64,000 nt of DNA from Mycolicibacterium monacense. GTDB lineage: Bacteria > Actinomycetota > Actinomycetes > Mycobacteriales > Mycobacteriaceae. The stretch is taken from contig NZ_AP022617.1 in assembly GCF_010731575.1 (NCBI RefSeq), positions 5,208,001 to 5,272,000 of the forward strand, in the 5' to 3' direction. Position 1 is the stretch's first letter; each line of letters starts with the position of its first letter. The position numbers and the translations under genes are program-made. Below the pieces are notes generated by a model. It worked only from the letters and a program-made list of their open reading frames with translations, was not told the origin of the DNA and did no database searches. Shown one piece after another: positions 37,696-46,419 of this stretch.

Positions 37696-38568
37696 ATGCC
37701 GAGACTTCCCGGAATCCCCGCGCTGGCCGCTGTCGGCGACATCCCGCCCGGGCGGACCGTCGAACTGCCGGGGCGGGGCAGCACCTATGTCATCGACTCC
37801 GGGCCGCAGCACGGGCCCACGTACATGCTGCTGCACTCGGTGGCCTGTACCGGGTTGATGACCTGGTATCCGGCCCTGGAGGCGGTCAGGCAGTTCGGCC
37901 GGGTGGTGGTGTTCGACCAGCGTTGTCACGGGCACGGCATCAGTGCGCCGCGGTTCCTCCTCGAAGACTGCGCCGACGACGTCGCCGCGGTGGCCGACGC
38001 ACTCGGTATCCGCACGTTCGTACCGGTCGGCTACTCGATGGGCTCGCTGGTGGCCCAGTTGGTCTGGCGGCGCCACCGTGAGCGCGTCGACGGGTTGGTG
38101 TTGTGCGCCGGGGCGGCGGCCGTCTCGCGCGCGAGCTACGAGCGGCTGGCCACCGGGATCTTCGCCGCGTTCATCGACGCGTTCAGCCCGCCGCTGCGGG
38201 GGCCGTCGCTCACCCCGGTCTCCTCGGTGGCCGACGGGGCATTCGGTGTGCCGCAGTGGCTGCTCGACCAGTTCCGCACCACCAGTCCCGGCGCGATCAC
38301 CCGCGCCCTCGCCGAGATCACCCGGTTCGACTCGCGGCCGTGGGTTCCGGAGATCGACGTGCCCACGTCGGTGGTGATCACGCTGCGCGACCGCGCGTTC
38401 GGGACGGGGCGCCAGCGCTGGCTGGCCGAGCGGATACCCGGCGCCCACGCGGTGCCGGTCGACGCCGGCCACGCCAGCTGCACGTTGCAGGCCGCGAAAT
38501 TCGTGCCCGCGCTGAGCGAGGCGATCGGTTCGGTACACGAACGCGTGCTCACCGACGTCGCATCGTGA
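37696..38568 (+). CDS. Alpha/beta hydrolase
   Basis: The 290-residue enzyme has the nucleophile elbow GYSMGS (Ser114), the early LLHSVACTGLMTWYP oxyanion region, VVVFDQRCHGHG, and a C-terminal His in VDAGHASC. This is the usual Ser-Asp-His hydrolase layout. The stop overlaps the GTG of a WS/DGAT gene (38565-38568). The pair therefore likely acts in neutral-lipid turnover, one making and one cutting ester bonds, although the substrate is not established. No signal peptide is seen. Confidence 0.88.
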   Translation: MPRLPGIPALAAVGDIPPGRTVELPGRGSTYVIDSGPQHGPTYMLLHSVACTGLMTWYPALEAVRQFGRVVVFDQRCHGHGISAPRFLLEDCADDVAAVADALGIRTFVPVGYSMGSLVAQLVWRRHRERVDGLVLCAGAAAVSRASYERLATGIFAAFIDAFSPPLRGPSLTPVSSVADGAFGVPQWLLDQFRTTSPGAITRALAEITRFDSRPWVPEIDVPTSVVITLRDRAFGTGRQRWLAERIPGAHAVPVDAGHASCTLQAAKFVPALSEAIGSVHERVLTDVAS

Positions 38569-39959
38569 AGCAGCTCAGCGGCTGGGATGTCCTGCTGCTG
38601 AACAGCGAAACGCCCAACGTGCACCAGCACACCCTGAAGGTCGCCGTCGTCGACACCTCGGCGTTCGAGGGCGAACCGAGCTTCGAGGCGTTCTGCGAGA
38701 CGCTGCGCGGCCGCATGCATCTGCTGGAGCCGCTGCGCTACGAACTGGTTGACGTCCCGTTGCATCTGCACCGCCCGATGTGGCGGGAGAACGCCGACGT
38801 CGACCTCGGCTACCACGTGCGGCAGGTTCGGGTGTCCGCTCCCGGTGGACGGCGGGAGCTCGACGCGCTCATCGGCGAGATCGCAGGCACCGCACTGGAT
38901 CGCAGCCGTCCGCTGTGGGAGCTCTACTACGCCGAGGGCCTTGCGAACAACCGGGTTGCGGTGATCGGGAAGGTCCATCACGCGCTCGCCGACGGGGTGG
39001 CCTCGGCGAACCTGATGGCTCGGGCCATGGAATGGCCCGACCTCGTTCCCGACAGCGGGCCCGTGGCGGGTGACACGCGCGGCGAGCCGTCGGCGGTGGA
39101 GCTGATCCGCGATGCGGCCCGCGACCATGCGCGCAAGCTGACCGAGCTGCCCGACGTCCTCAAGGACGGCGCCCTGGGGATCCACCGGCTGCGGCGCCGG
39201 TCACGGCAGCGCCGGGACAACCCCGACCTGGCCCACCAATTCCACCCGCCGCCAACGTTTTTGAACCACAGGTTGTCACCGGCGCGCAGCTTTGCCGGCG
39301 CCACCCTGTCGCTGGCCGAGGCCAAGGAGACGAGCAGGCGCCTCGGCGTCACGATCAACGATCTGGTCCTGGCCACCGCCGCGGGTGGGCTGCGCGAACT
39401 GCTGCTGGCCTACGACGGCCACGCCGACGAACCGATCATCGCCTCGGTGCCTGCCGCCACCGACATCTCGCGGGACCGCATCACCGGCAACGCGTTGAGC
39501 ACCATGCTGGTGTCCTTGCCGGTGCACGTCGACGACCCCCTGGAGCAGGTGCGGCTGACCAGCCTCGCCGCCGGGATCGCCAAGGAGAACCACGATCTGC
39601 TCGGTCCCGCCACGGTCGGGCGGTCGCTGGAGTACGTACCGCCGACGGTCCTGCGCACCGTCTTCGGATGGACCTCCAGGCGCCGGGCGCCCAATCAGCT
39701 GTTCAACGTGATCGTCTCGAACGTCCCCGGACCGCGGCAGTGGGGCCGCATCGCCGGGGCGGTGGTCAGCGAGATCTACTCGGTGGGGCCCCTGGCCGCG
39801 GGCAGCGCGATGAACGTCACGGTGTGGAGCTACGTCGACCAACTGAGCTTCTCGGTGCTCAGCGACGGCGAGACGCTCGCGGACACCCACGAGGCGACCG
39901 ATGCGATGGTTCGCGCCTTCGGGCGCATCCGCACCGCGGCGGGTCTCACCGTCGGTTGA
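38565..39959 (+). CDS. Wax ester synthase / diacylglycerol acyltransferase (WS/DGAT)
   Basis: The 464-residue acyltransferase makes triacylglycerol or wax esters from acyl-CoA. The active-site HHALADG (His138, His139, Asp143) fits HHxxxDG, and the N-terminus MKQLSGWDVLLLNSETPNVH is family-typical. NVIVSNVPGP near residue 385 matches the C-terminal signature. GTG 38565 overlaps the hydrolase stop. The 3' end overlaps the convergent Rieske gene of the carotenoid operon by 14 bp. Mycobacteria carry many such genes for storage lipid; this one's lipid product is not known. Confidence 0.93.
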   Translation: MKQLSGWDVLLLNSETPNVHQHTLKVAVVDTSAFEGEPSFEAFCETLRGRMHLLEPLRYELVDVPLHLHRPMWRENADVDLGYHVRQVRVSAPGGRRELDALIGEIAGTALDRSRPLWELYYAEGLANNRVAVIGKVHHALADGVASANLMARAMEWPDLVPDSGPVAGDTRGEPSAVELIRDAARDHARKLTELPDVLKDGALGIHRLRRRSRQRRDNPDLAHQFHPPPTFLNHRLSPARSFAGATLSLAEAKETSRRLGVTINDLVLATAAGGLRELLLAYDGHADEPIIASVPAATDISRDRITGNALSTMLVSLPVHVDDPLEQVRLTSLAAGIAKENHDLLGPATVGRSLEYVPPTVLRTVFGWTSRRRAPNQLFNVIVSNVPGPRQWGRIAGAVVSEIYSVGPLAAGSAMNVTVWSYVDQLSFSVLSDGETLADTHEATDAMVRAFGRIRTAAGLTVG

Positions 39960-40962
39960 GCTGTGAGCGCACTGCGTAACGGCGCTCCGCATACGCGAGG
40001 TCGTCGCGCCACAGCTTCGTCGCCGCATGCCGCATGAACGGCGTGATCAACGGCGCGACCTTCTTCCCGTAGCCGAACCGGCGCCGATCCGAGTGTGCGA
40101 CAACGGCTTCGATCACCGCGGTGCGCGGACGCCCGTCCGGACCCGGACCGACGGGTGTCGCGTGGGTTTCCACGACGCTGCCCGCGCCCTCACCGTCGAT
40201 GATCCGCATGACGATCGTGCGCGGTCCGGGCGCGATGAACTCGGCGACCACCGGCACGCCCAGGCGGCCGATGCGGAACGTGACCGCCACGAGGAACCGG
40301 TCTTCCGCTTCGGGCACCTCACCGGCCGTCGGGGCGCTGAGCACCTCGAGGCGGGTGAACGAGTACGGGTGGAACCAGGCGCCGTGCCACGGGTCGAGCC
40401 GGTTGGCGATCACATCGTCGGGTTCGCAGACACCGACCAGGCTGGTCACCGCGTGCAGCGTGGGTTCCGCCGGGCGCACCGGGATGATCGGGCGGTCCGT
40501 CGGCTGCTCGCCGCCGACCCGGTCGAGACGGACCCAGGCCAGTACCCCGTCGTCGAAGGCGGGCAACGGTTTCCACCCGAATTCGCGGCGCTCCCCGGAC
40601 AGCCGCAGGCCGTGCCAGGGGCAGATCAGCGTGCCGCAGTCGACGGTGCCGGTGGACAGGTCCGCCCCGAGATGCGGACAGCTCGCGGGGCCGACACGCA
40701 GTTCGCCGCCGGCGCCCCGCCACGCGACGAGTTCGACGCCGCCCACCGAGGCGCCCACCGGTTTGTGCCGGATGGTGTCGCTGGCCGCGAACGGGAACCA
40801 GTTGCCGCTCGGACGGGACTTCGCGCGGGCGAGCGCATCGTTGATCAGTGCCGGCTGCGCATCCTGGTAGGTGGGTTTCTGCTCCGCCCAGTCGATATGC
40901 GGAAGCACCTGGAACGGTGACGATTTCGCCCACTTGGCCTTGATGTCGGCGAACGCGCTCAT
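39946..40962 (-). CDS. Rieske [2Fe-2S] protein at the end of the carotenoid operon
   Basis: The 338-residue protein has a Rieske centre with Cys95-His97 (CPHLGADL) and Cys114-His117 (CPWHGLRL). A START-like C-terminal domain follows (DUF5914 type by memory). It resembles oxygenase alpha subunits but lacks an obvious mononuclear-iron triad. ATG 40962 overlaps the crtU stop. Its place as the last gene suggests oxidation of the finished carotenoid, such as hydroxylation or ketolation. That is inference, and an electron-transfer role is possible. The frame continues upstream into crtU, but that part is only the antiparallel reading of coding DNA. Confidence 0.85.
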   Translation of the reverse strand: MSAFADIKAKWAKSSPFQVLPHIDWAEQKPTYQDAQPALINDALARAKSRPSGNWFPFAASDTIRHKPVGASVGGVELVAWRGAGGELRVGPASCPHLGADLSTGTVDCGTLICPWHGLRLSGERREFGWKPLPAFDDGVLAWVRLDRVGGEQPTDRPIIPVRPAEPTLHAVTSLVGVCEPDDVIANRLDPWHGAWFHPYSFTRLEVLSAPTAGEVPEAEDRFLVAVTFRIGRLGVPVVAEFIAPGPRTIVMRIIDGEGAGSVVETHATPVGPGPDGRPRTAVIEAVVAHSDRRRFGYGKKVAPLITPFMRHAATKLWRDDLAYAERRYAVRSQLNRR

Positions 40963-42479
40963 GACTGCAGTTGCCTCCGTCGCTCGGCGAGTCGTCTGAG
41001 CGTCGCGGACCGGCCGGTGGTCGGCACGGTCGTGACGGCGTGGCCCGCGACACCGAAGTGCGCGAGCAGGCGGTTGGCGGCCGCCCAGCCCGTCGTGGCG
41101 GCACGCTCCATCAACGCCACCGGAAGGTCGATGCGGATGCCGTCGCCGGCCAACGCCAGACCGTCGACCGGGGTGCCCACCGTGGGCCGGACGGCGAAGT
41201 CGCCGGGCGCGAACCGCGGGCAGTCGCCGCGCAACAACAGCCGTTCCCCGACGATGTTGGCCTGCGCCGTCTCGGGGAAGATCGCGTGCATCCGGGCCAG
41301 CAGTTGCCGCGGCAGTTCCTCGGAGGTGTCGGTCACCGCATACGAGTGCAGTTCGACGACCGACCCGTTGGTGCGCCGGGCCCAGTCGGCGGCCTGACGT
41401 TCGTAGCGTTCGAGCACACTGACATTGTCCAGCGGCGTCAGCCCCCCGGTGCCCAAGAACGCCGGCCGATCGGGCGCCACCGGACGGTCCAGCCAGATGC
41501 GGTGCACCAGGAACGGCGGTGCGGTGCCCAGCCCGTCGACCGCCGCCCGCCACGCGTCGTCGCCCAGTTCGGCTGAGCCGGCGACGATTCCGCGCAGACC
41601 GGTGACATCGGTGGCCAGCACCACCCCGTCGGCGGACAACGCCTGTCCGGAGTCGCAGTGCACGGTGAAACCGGGCTCTACCGCGGTCGCCGACACACCG
41701 GTGTGGAAGCGGACACCGCGGCCCTCGAGGTAGCGACGCAGCGGATTCCACAGCGCAACGTCGAAGTTGTCGTTCGCGACGTCGAACACCAGCCCCTCGC
41801 TGGAGCCGAGGAAGTAGATGTGGAACATCGTGGCCAGTTCCGCCGCCGACAGATCCGGCGGCTGGGCGAAGAAGCTGCGGGAGAACACCTCGAACGCCAG
41901 ATGCCGGGCGGCCTCGGGGAAGTTGATGTCGCGCAGGAACTGATCGGCGTCGACGTGGTCGAGCCGGTCGTAGATGTCGGGCACCGACACCGTCGCCAGC
42001 GGTGCGGCCGCCCTGGCGTTGAGCCGGGCCAGATCCCGCAGCCGGAATGTGGGGCTGCGCAACGCGAACGCCACGGCGTTGAACGGCGGGGTCTGCGGTA
42101 GTCCGCGGAACGTGTCGCGGCGGCCCTGACCGTCGATCAGCGGATAGTCCTCGACGGGGATCAGCATCGACAGCTGAGGGTCGACGCGGCGCAGCAGGTC
42201 GCGCAGGTTGTAGTACTGGCGGAAGAACGCGTGGAAGCCGCGGTTCATCGCCGCCGCACCGACCCCGTCCACCTCGTCGGCCCAGCCGCCGACCCGGCCG
42301 CCCAGGTACGGCTCACGCTCGACGACGTCCACCTCGACGCCACGTTCGGCCAGTCCGGTGGCGGCGGTCAGCCCGGCGATACCGCCGCCGACCACGACCG
42401 CGCGTGGGCGGGTGGTCAGCGAGGTGGCGTCGGGTCGTCCCGGGAACGCCGGATGGACGACGCGTCGGGGGTCCTTCAT
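40959..42479 (-). CDS. crtU: Beta-carotene desaturase/methyl-shifting enzyme CrtU
   Basis: The 506-residue FAD enzyme has VVVGGGIAGLTAATGLAERG near residue 30 and the family-specific NRGFHAFFRQYYNLRDLLRR. It turns the beta-ionone rings of beta-carotene into aromatic rings by desaturation and methyl migration, giving isorenieratene. ATG 42479 gives the natural N-terminus. It follows a methyltransferase gene by 28 bp and overlaps the Rieske gene. Its presence with CrtYc/CrtYd predicts aromatic carotenoids as in M. aurum or Streptomyces griseus. Confidence 0.9.
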   Translation of the reverse strand: MKDPRRVVHPAFPGRPDATSLTTRPRAVVVGGGIAGLTAATGLAERGVEVDVVEREPYLGGRVGGWADEVDGVGAAAMNRGFHAFFRQYYNLRDLLRRVDPQLSMLIPVEDYPLIDGQGRRDTFRGLPQTPPFNAVAFALRSPTFRLRDLARLNARAAAPLATVSVPDIYDRLDHVDADQFLRDINFPEAARHLAFEVFSRSFFAQPPDLSAAELATMFHIYFLGSSEGLVFDVANDNFDVALWNPLRRYLEGRGVRFHTGVSATAVEPGFTVHCDSGQALSADGVVLATDVTGLRGIVAGSAELGDDAWRAAVDGLGTAPPFLVHRIWLDRPVAPDRPAFLGTGGLTPLDNVSVLERYERQAADWARRTNGSVVELHSYAVTDTSEELPRQLLARMHAIFPETAQANIVGERLLLRGDCPRFAPGDFAVRPTVGTPVDGLALAGDGIRIDLPVALMERAATTGWAAANRLLAHFGVAGHAVTTVPTTGRSATLRRLAERRRQLQS

Positions 42480-42507
42480 CGGGCACCTCTGCTCTTCGCG
42501 CAAGCGC

Positions 42508-43227
42508 TCATCGCCGGGTGGCCCTCCCGGTGAACGTGTGCACGACGTTGCGCTGCCAACCGGGCATGGTCTCACTGTGGACGTCGGTGAATCCGTTGCG
42601 CTGCAACCTGTCCAGGAAGGCCGACGCCCCGTCGAAGTCGAGGACGCTGCGCCGCAGATACGTGTACAGCGATGCGTCGCCGGTGCGCAGGCGACCGGCC
42701 GGGATGATGATCGCCCAGCACACCGCATTCCACACCGCGGTCGCCACGGCGGAGTCGCGCACCGAGTATTCGTGCACGGTCAGCGGTGCGCCGGGGTTGA
42801 GCATGTCGCGGAACGTCCGCAGTTGGGTGTCCGGGTCGGCGAGGTTGCGCAGCAGATAGGCGGCGAAGATCCCGTCGAACGGTCCGGTCACGTCGGCGTC
42901 GGCGATGTCCTCGATGCGGCTGTGGACGAAGCGCACCGAGTCGGGCCACGCCTTCGACCGCGCCTCGGCGAGCATACCGGCCGAGGCGTCGACGGCGACG
43001 ATCTCGGCGTGCGGGGCGGCGGCGAGCAGCGCGGCGGTCGATGCGCCGGTGCCGCAGCCCGCGTCGAGCAGGCGCATACCGCGTCCGCCGTCGGGCAGGC
43101 CCATCCGCTGCGCGGACAGCCGGAGATGGTCGTGGTAACCGGGATTGGCGCCGACGAGCTTGTCGTAGGCGGCCGCGCCGACGTCGAACGCGGCGGGCAC
43201 CTGGGCGTGGGGCAGCGCGTCACTCAT
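42508..43227 (-). CDS. SAM-dependent methyltransferase of the carotenoid operon
   Basis: The 239-residue UbiE-like methyltransferase has motif I MRLLDAGCGTGASTAALLA, then IVAVDASAGML and LTVHEYSVRD. It sits between crtYd (8-bp overlap) and crtU. Methyltransferases in carotenoid clusters usually methylate a hydroxyl made by a hydratase or oxygenase. Here the Rieske protein may supply such a group. This is inference; it could instead methylate a quinone. The C-terminal GWQRNVVHTFTGRA resembles enzymes beside carotenoid genes in other mycobacteria. Confidence 0.82.
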   Translation of the reverse strand: MSDALPHAQVPAAFDVGAAAYDKLVGANPGYHDHLRLSAQRMGLPDGGRGMRLLDAGCGTGASTAALLAAAPHAEIVAVDASAGMLAEARSKAWPDSVRFVHSRIEDIADADVTGPFDGIFAAYLLRNLADPDTQLRTFRDMLNPGAPLTVHEYSVRDSAVATAVWNAVCWAIIIPAGRLRTGDASLYTYLRRSVLDFDGASAFLDRLQRNGFTDVHSETMPGWQRNVVHTFTGRATRR

Positions 43228-43561
43228 CGTGCACCCGCTCGCCGACCTTGACGCCCCTGGTCCGCTGACGCTCCCAGAGCAGCAGCACCCCGGTCACCAA
43301 CGCGAAACCGAACAGGAAGTCCTCGACCGGGATGTCCCAGGGGAACCGGATGCCACTGGTGTGCTCCTCGTTGTAGATGACGATGGGGTCGCTGAGCTTC
43401 GTCAGCCATCCGTCGACCGGGATCTGGAAGCCCACCACGATGACCATCGAGATCCAGTACGCGGGCCGCCGGAACAGGCCGGTGCGCAACCACAGAACCT
43501 CCCAGGCCACCACCACGACCACCGCCACGATCGCGGGCAGGGTGTAGCCGAGACCGATCAT
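43220..43561 (-). CDS. crtYd: Lycopene beta-cyclase subunit CrtYd
   Basis: The 113-residue membrane protein has three hydrophobic segments and the lycopene-cyclase-domain motif FPWDIPVEDFLFGFALV, with its acidic residues. In actinomycetes CrtYc and CrtYd together form the heterodimeric beta-cyclase that converts lycopene to beta-carotene. ATG 43561 overlaps the crtYc stop, and its own stop overlaps the methyltransferase start. Its length and order match M. aurum crtYcYd. Confidence 0.93.
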   Translation of the reverse strand: MIGLGYTLPAIVAVVVVVAWEVLWLRTGLFRRPAYWISMVIVVGFQIPVDGWLTKLSDPIVIYNEEHTSGIRFPWDIPVEDFLFGFALVTGVLLLWERQRTRGVKVGERVHDE

Positions 43562-43902
43562 GAGGACTGCGCCGATCGCGCGCGCAGCCGGCGTTTGAGG
43601 TAGGTGAGGATGGTGTCGACCGCGTTGTAGGTGAACAGCCCGCAGAGCGGGATCACGATGAAGAACAGCAGTTCCTCGATCGGCACGCCCGGGAACCCGA
43701 TGCCGGTGACGAACCGCGGGTTGTAGCCCCAGACGTCGGCGAAGATCGCGATCAGATCCCACACGACGAACACCGCGGCGATCGGCAGGATCGCCGCAGC
43801 GGCCCGCCTGGCCTGGCGGTACACCCCGGCGCCGAAGACCTCCAGCGGCAGGGTGACCAGCAGACAGGCGCCCAGGACCAGCAGGTAGTGGAAACGATCC
43901 AT
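43558..43902 (-). CDS. crtYc: Lycopene beta-cyclase subunit CrtYc
   Basis: The 114-residue protein (MDRFHYLLVLGACLLVTLPL) has about three membrane helices, an internal VVWDLIAIFADVWGYNPRFV, and the shared cyclase motif GVPIEELLFFIVIPL. It partners CrtYd. It lies 3 bp after crtB and overlaps crtYd by ATGA, so both halves are produced in step. The basic C-terminus (LKRRLRARSAQSS) is likely cytoplasmic. Confidence 0.93.
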   Translation of the reverse strand: MDRFHYLLVLGACLLVTLPLEVFGAGVYRQARRAAAAILPIAAVFVVWDLIAIFADVWGYNPRFVTGIGFPGVPIEELLFFIVIPLCGLFTYNAVDTILTYLKRRLRARSAQSS

Positions 43903-43905
43903 GCC

Positions 43906-44856
43906 TCAGACCTTCGCGGGGTGGGCGATGCGGGCGCGCCAGGCCCGCAGCAGCCCGGCACCCGCCACCTGGAGCCGGCGTCCGTTCCCCACGGTGGCGC
44001 GCTGGTTGAAGATGTCGAAATCGATGGCCTCGATGCGGTCCAGTATCTCCGAATAGAGCACGGCCGCGGCGCCGACACAGGCCCGCGAGCGCGGATGCAG
44101 CAGATCGACGCCGTGCCGGGCGTAGTCGTACACGCGCCGGGTCACCGCGTGCTGTTCGGCCAGCGCATTGCGGACCCGGGTGTCGGTGCGCTTGGTGGTG
44201 TGACACCACATCAGCAGATCGCGGTCGACGCCGTGCGCGGCTAGTTCGTCGGCGGGCAGGTACACCCGCCCCCGGTCGAGGTCCTCGTCGACGTCGCGCA
44301 GGAAGTTGGTCAGCTGGAAGGCTTTACCGAGGGCCGCCGCGTACGGAGCGGCCTCCTCGCGCGGGACGACCGTGCCCAGGACCGGCAGCAGCTGCAGCCC
44401 GATGACCTCCGCGGAGCCGTACATGTAGCGGTCGATCGACGCCCGGTCCGGATAGTCGGTCACGGTGAGGTCCATCCGCATCGACGCCAGGAAGTCGTCG
44501 AACAACTCCCACGGGATCCCGTAGCGGCGGGCGGTGTGCACCACCGCGGCCAGCGCCGGATCGCCGCCGGTGGCGTTGCCCTGCACGAGACCGTCGAACA
44601 GCTGGGTGGCCAGCCGGTGCAGGCGGTCGGCACGTTCGGCGGTGGTGGCCGCGGAGTCCAGATCGTCGAGGATGTCATCGGCGCGGCGGGCGAACCCGTA
44701 CAGGGCGTGCACCGCGGGCCGCTGCTCGGGCGCCAGCAGCCGGGTCGCCAGGTAGAACGTCCGGCCGTGTTCGGCGTTGAGCACCCGGCAGCAGCGGTAG
44801 GCGTTGCGCAGCGCGGGGTCGCGTACCCCGGCGGCGTCGAGTTCGGATCCGATCAT
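43906..44856 (-). CDS. crtB: Phytoene synthase
   Basis: The 316-residue enzyme joins two GGPP molecules to phytoene. Both aspartate-rich magnesium sites are present: ARRADDILDD (residues about 63-72) and NFLRDVDEDLDRGRVYLP (about 180-197). Start ATG 44856 overlaps the crtI stop (ATGA). The squalene/phytoene synthase length and order match the family. The active site faces GGPP supplied by CrtE, encoded 1.6 kb upstream. Confidence 0.95.
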   Translation of the reverse strand: MIGSELDAAGVRDPALRNAYRCCRVLNAEHGRTFYLATRLLAPEQRPAVHALYGFARRADDILDDLDSAATTAERADRLHRLATQLFDGLVQGNATGGDPALAAVVHTARRYGIPWELFDDFLASMRMDLTVTDYPDRASIDRYMYGSAEVIGLQLLPVLGTVVPREEAAPYAAALGKAFQLTNFLRDVDEDLDRGRVYLPADELAAHGVDRDLLMWCHTTKRTDTRVRNALAEQHAVTRRVYDYARHGVDLLHPRSRACVGAAAVLYSEILDRIEAIDFDIFNQRATVGNGRRLQVAGAGLLRAWRARIAHPAKV

Positions 44857-46391
44857 GACAGCCCGCTCCTCGTTCTGGTCGGGGCCGCCGTGGGGGTGGA
44901 CGGGGTGACGGTCCCGGTGATTCGATCTGCGGCCAACCGGCCGGACAGCAACGCGGTCGGCACCCCGACGCCGGGGACCGTGGACGATCCGGCCAGCACG
45001 ACGTTCTCGGCGCCGCGAATCGTGTTCGCGGGCCGGAACGGGCCGGTCTGGCCGAAGGTGTGCGCCAACGCGAACGGGGTGCCCGCCGCCATGTCCTGGC
45101 GGGCCCACCCGTCGGGGTCCACGACGTGCAGCAGTTCGAGGTCGTCGCCGACCGCGGGCATCCGCCGGCGCACCGTGGCCAGCATCCCCTCCACGTAGGC
45201 GTCGCTCGTCTGAGACCAGTCGACGTGTCCCACGGCCTTGTTCGGTGCGGGCGCCAGCACGTAGAGCAGATCGCGACCCGGTGGTGCGAGGCTCGGGTCG
45301 CCGGCGGTGGGCCGGGTGACCAGCAGCGACGGATCGCTCATCACCCGTCCCTCGTCGATGATGTCGCGGAACGTCTGCTCCCAGGCGCCGCCGAACAGGA
45401 TGTTGTGGTGCGCCATGACATCCCCGCTGGGATCCACCTTGGCGCACCCGACATGTGCCACCACCGCCGACGGCGCAGGCCGCAGCGGCAACAGGCGCCG
45501 CGGTGTGCGGCCGAGCAGGCGATAAGTGGTCGGCAACTCCGTGGTGAGGACGACGGCGTCGGTGGGGATGCGGTCACCCGCGTCTGTGCGCACCGCCGTC
45601 ACCCGGCCGTCGGCGCTGCGTTCGAGCACGGAAACCGCTGAACCGTAACGGAATTCGACTCCGGCGTCGGAGGCGGCGGCCGCCATCGCATCCGGTACGG
45701 CGCGCATGCCGCCGCGGGGGAAGTAGACCCCCGCCACGGTGTCCATGTAGGCGATCACCGCGTAGGCGGCCAGCGCCTTGTGTGGTGGCACGCCGGCGTA
45801 GAGCGCCTGGAAGGTGAAGATGCGGCGCAGCCGTTCGTCGGCAATGTAGTTGCGCACCACGCGATCCCACCGCCGGAAACCGCCCATCGCGGCCAGCCGG
45901 GCCAGCTGGGGTGTCACCAGGGACAGCGGTGAATCGAAGTTGGAGGCGATGAAACCGTTGAACTCGGCCTGGTACAGCCGGGTCAGCCAGGTGCGCAGCC
46001 GCAGATAGCCGTCCGCGGCGTCGGAGCCGGCGAAGCGTTCGATCTCGGAGGCCATCGCAGTGGCGTCGGTGTGCACGTACAGACCGCTGCCGTCGGCGAA
46101 CGACGCGTGGTAGGCCGGGTCGACGCGGTCGAGTTCGAGGCGCCCGTTCATCGAATCGCCCACGGCGGCGAAGGCGTCCTCGATGATGTCGGGCATCGTC
46201 AACACGGTCGGCCCGGTATCGAGCCGGTACCCGTCGATGTCGAGCCGGCCCATCCGGCCGCCCGGGAACGTCTCGCGTTCGAGCACCGTGACGGTGCGGC
46301 CGCGCCCGGCCAGCTGTAGTGCGGCCGACAGGCCGGACAATCCGGCGCCGACGACCACCACGCGGTCTGTTCGCCCCCCGACGGTGCGCAT
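44853..46391 (-). CDS. crtI: Phytoene desaturase
   Basis: The 512-residue FAD enzyme performs four desaturations from phytoene to lycopene. It begins with the dinucleotide motif VVVVGAGLSGLSAALQLAGR (residues about 11-30) followed by GGRMGRLDIDGYRLDTGPT. Near the C-terminus LAGSSTVPGVGVPTALLSGR matches the bacterial phytoene dehydrogenase signature. It lies 28 bp after crtE and is coupled to crtB. The C-terminal tail (STPTAAPTRTRSGLS) is low complexity. Confidence 0.95.
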   Translation of the reverse strand: MRTVGGRTDRVVVVGAGLSGLSAALQLAGRGRTVTVLERETFPGGRMGRLDIDGYRLDTGPTVLTMPDIIEDAFAAVGDSMNGRLELDRVDPAYHASFADGSGLYVHTDATAMASEIERFAGSDAADGYLRLRTWLTRLYQAEFNGFIASNFDSPLSLVTPQLARLAAMGGFRRWDRVVRNYIADERLRRIFTFQALYAGVPPHKALAAYAVIAYMDTVAGVYFPRGGMRAVPDAMAAAASDAGVEFRYGSAVSVLERSADGRVTAVRTDAGDRIPTDAVVLTTELPTTYRLLGRTPRRLLPLRPAPSAVVAHVGCAKVDPSGDVMAHHNILFGGAWEQTFRDIIDEGRVMSDPSLLVTRPTAGDPSLAPPGRDLLYVLAPAPNKAVGHVDWSQTSDAYVEGMLATVRRRMPAVGDDLELLHVVDPDGWARQDMAAGTPFALAHTFGQTGPFRPANTIRGAENVVLAGSSTVPGVGVPTALLSGRLAADRITGTVTPSTPTAAPTRTRSGLS

Positions 46392-46419
46392 CAGTTCGAT
46401 TCTCCTGACTGTTTCCCGG

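Noticed and set aside
43220..44209. Long in-frame extensions upstream of crtYd, crtB, the Rieske protein and the proline-rich secreted protein
   Set aside because: The extensions overlap well-defined neighbouring genes in another frame. The family N-termini and 4-bp overlaps point to the shorter starts.
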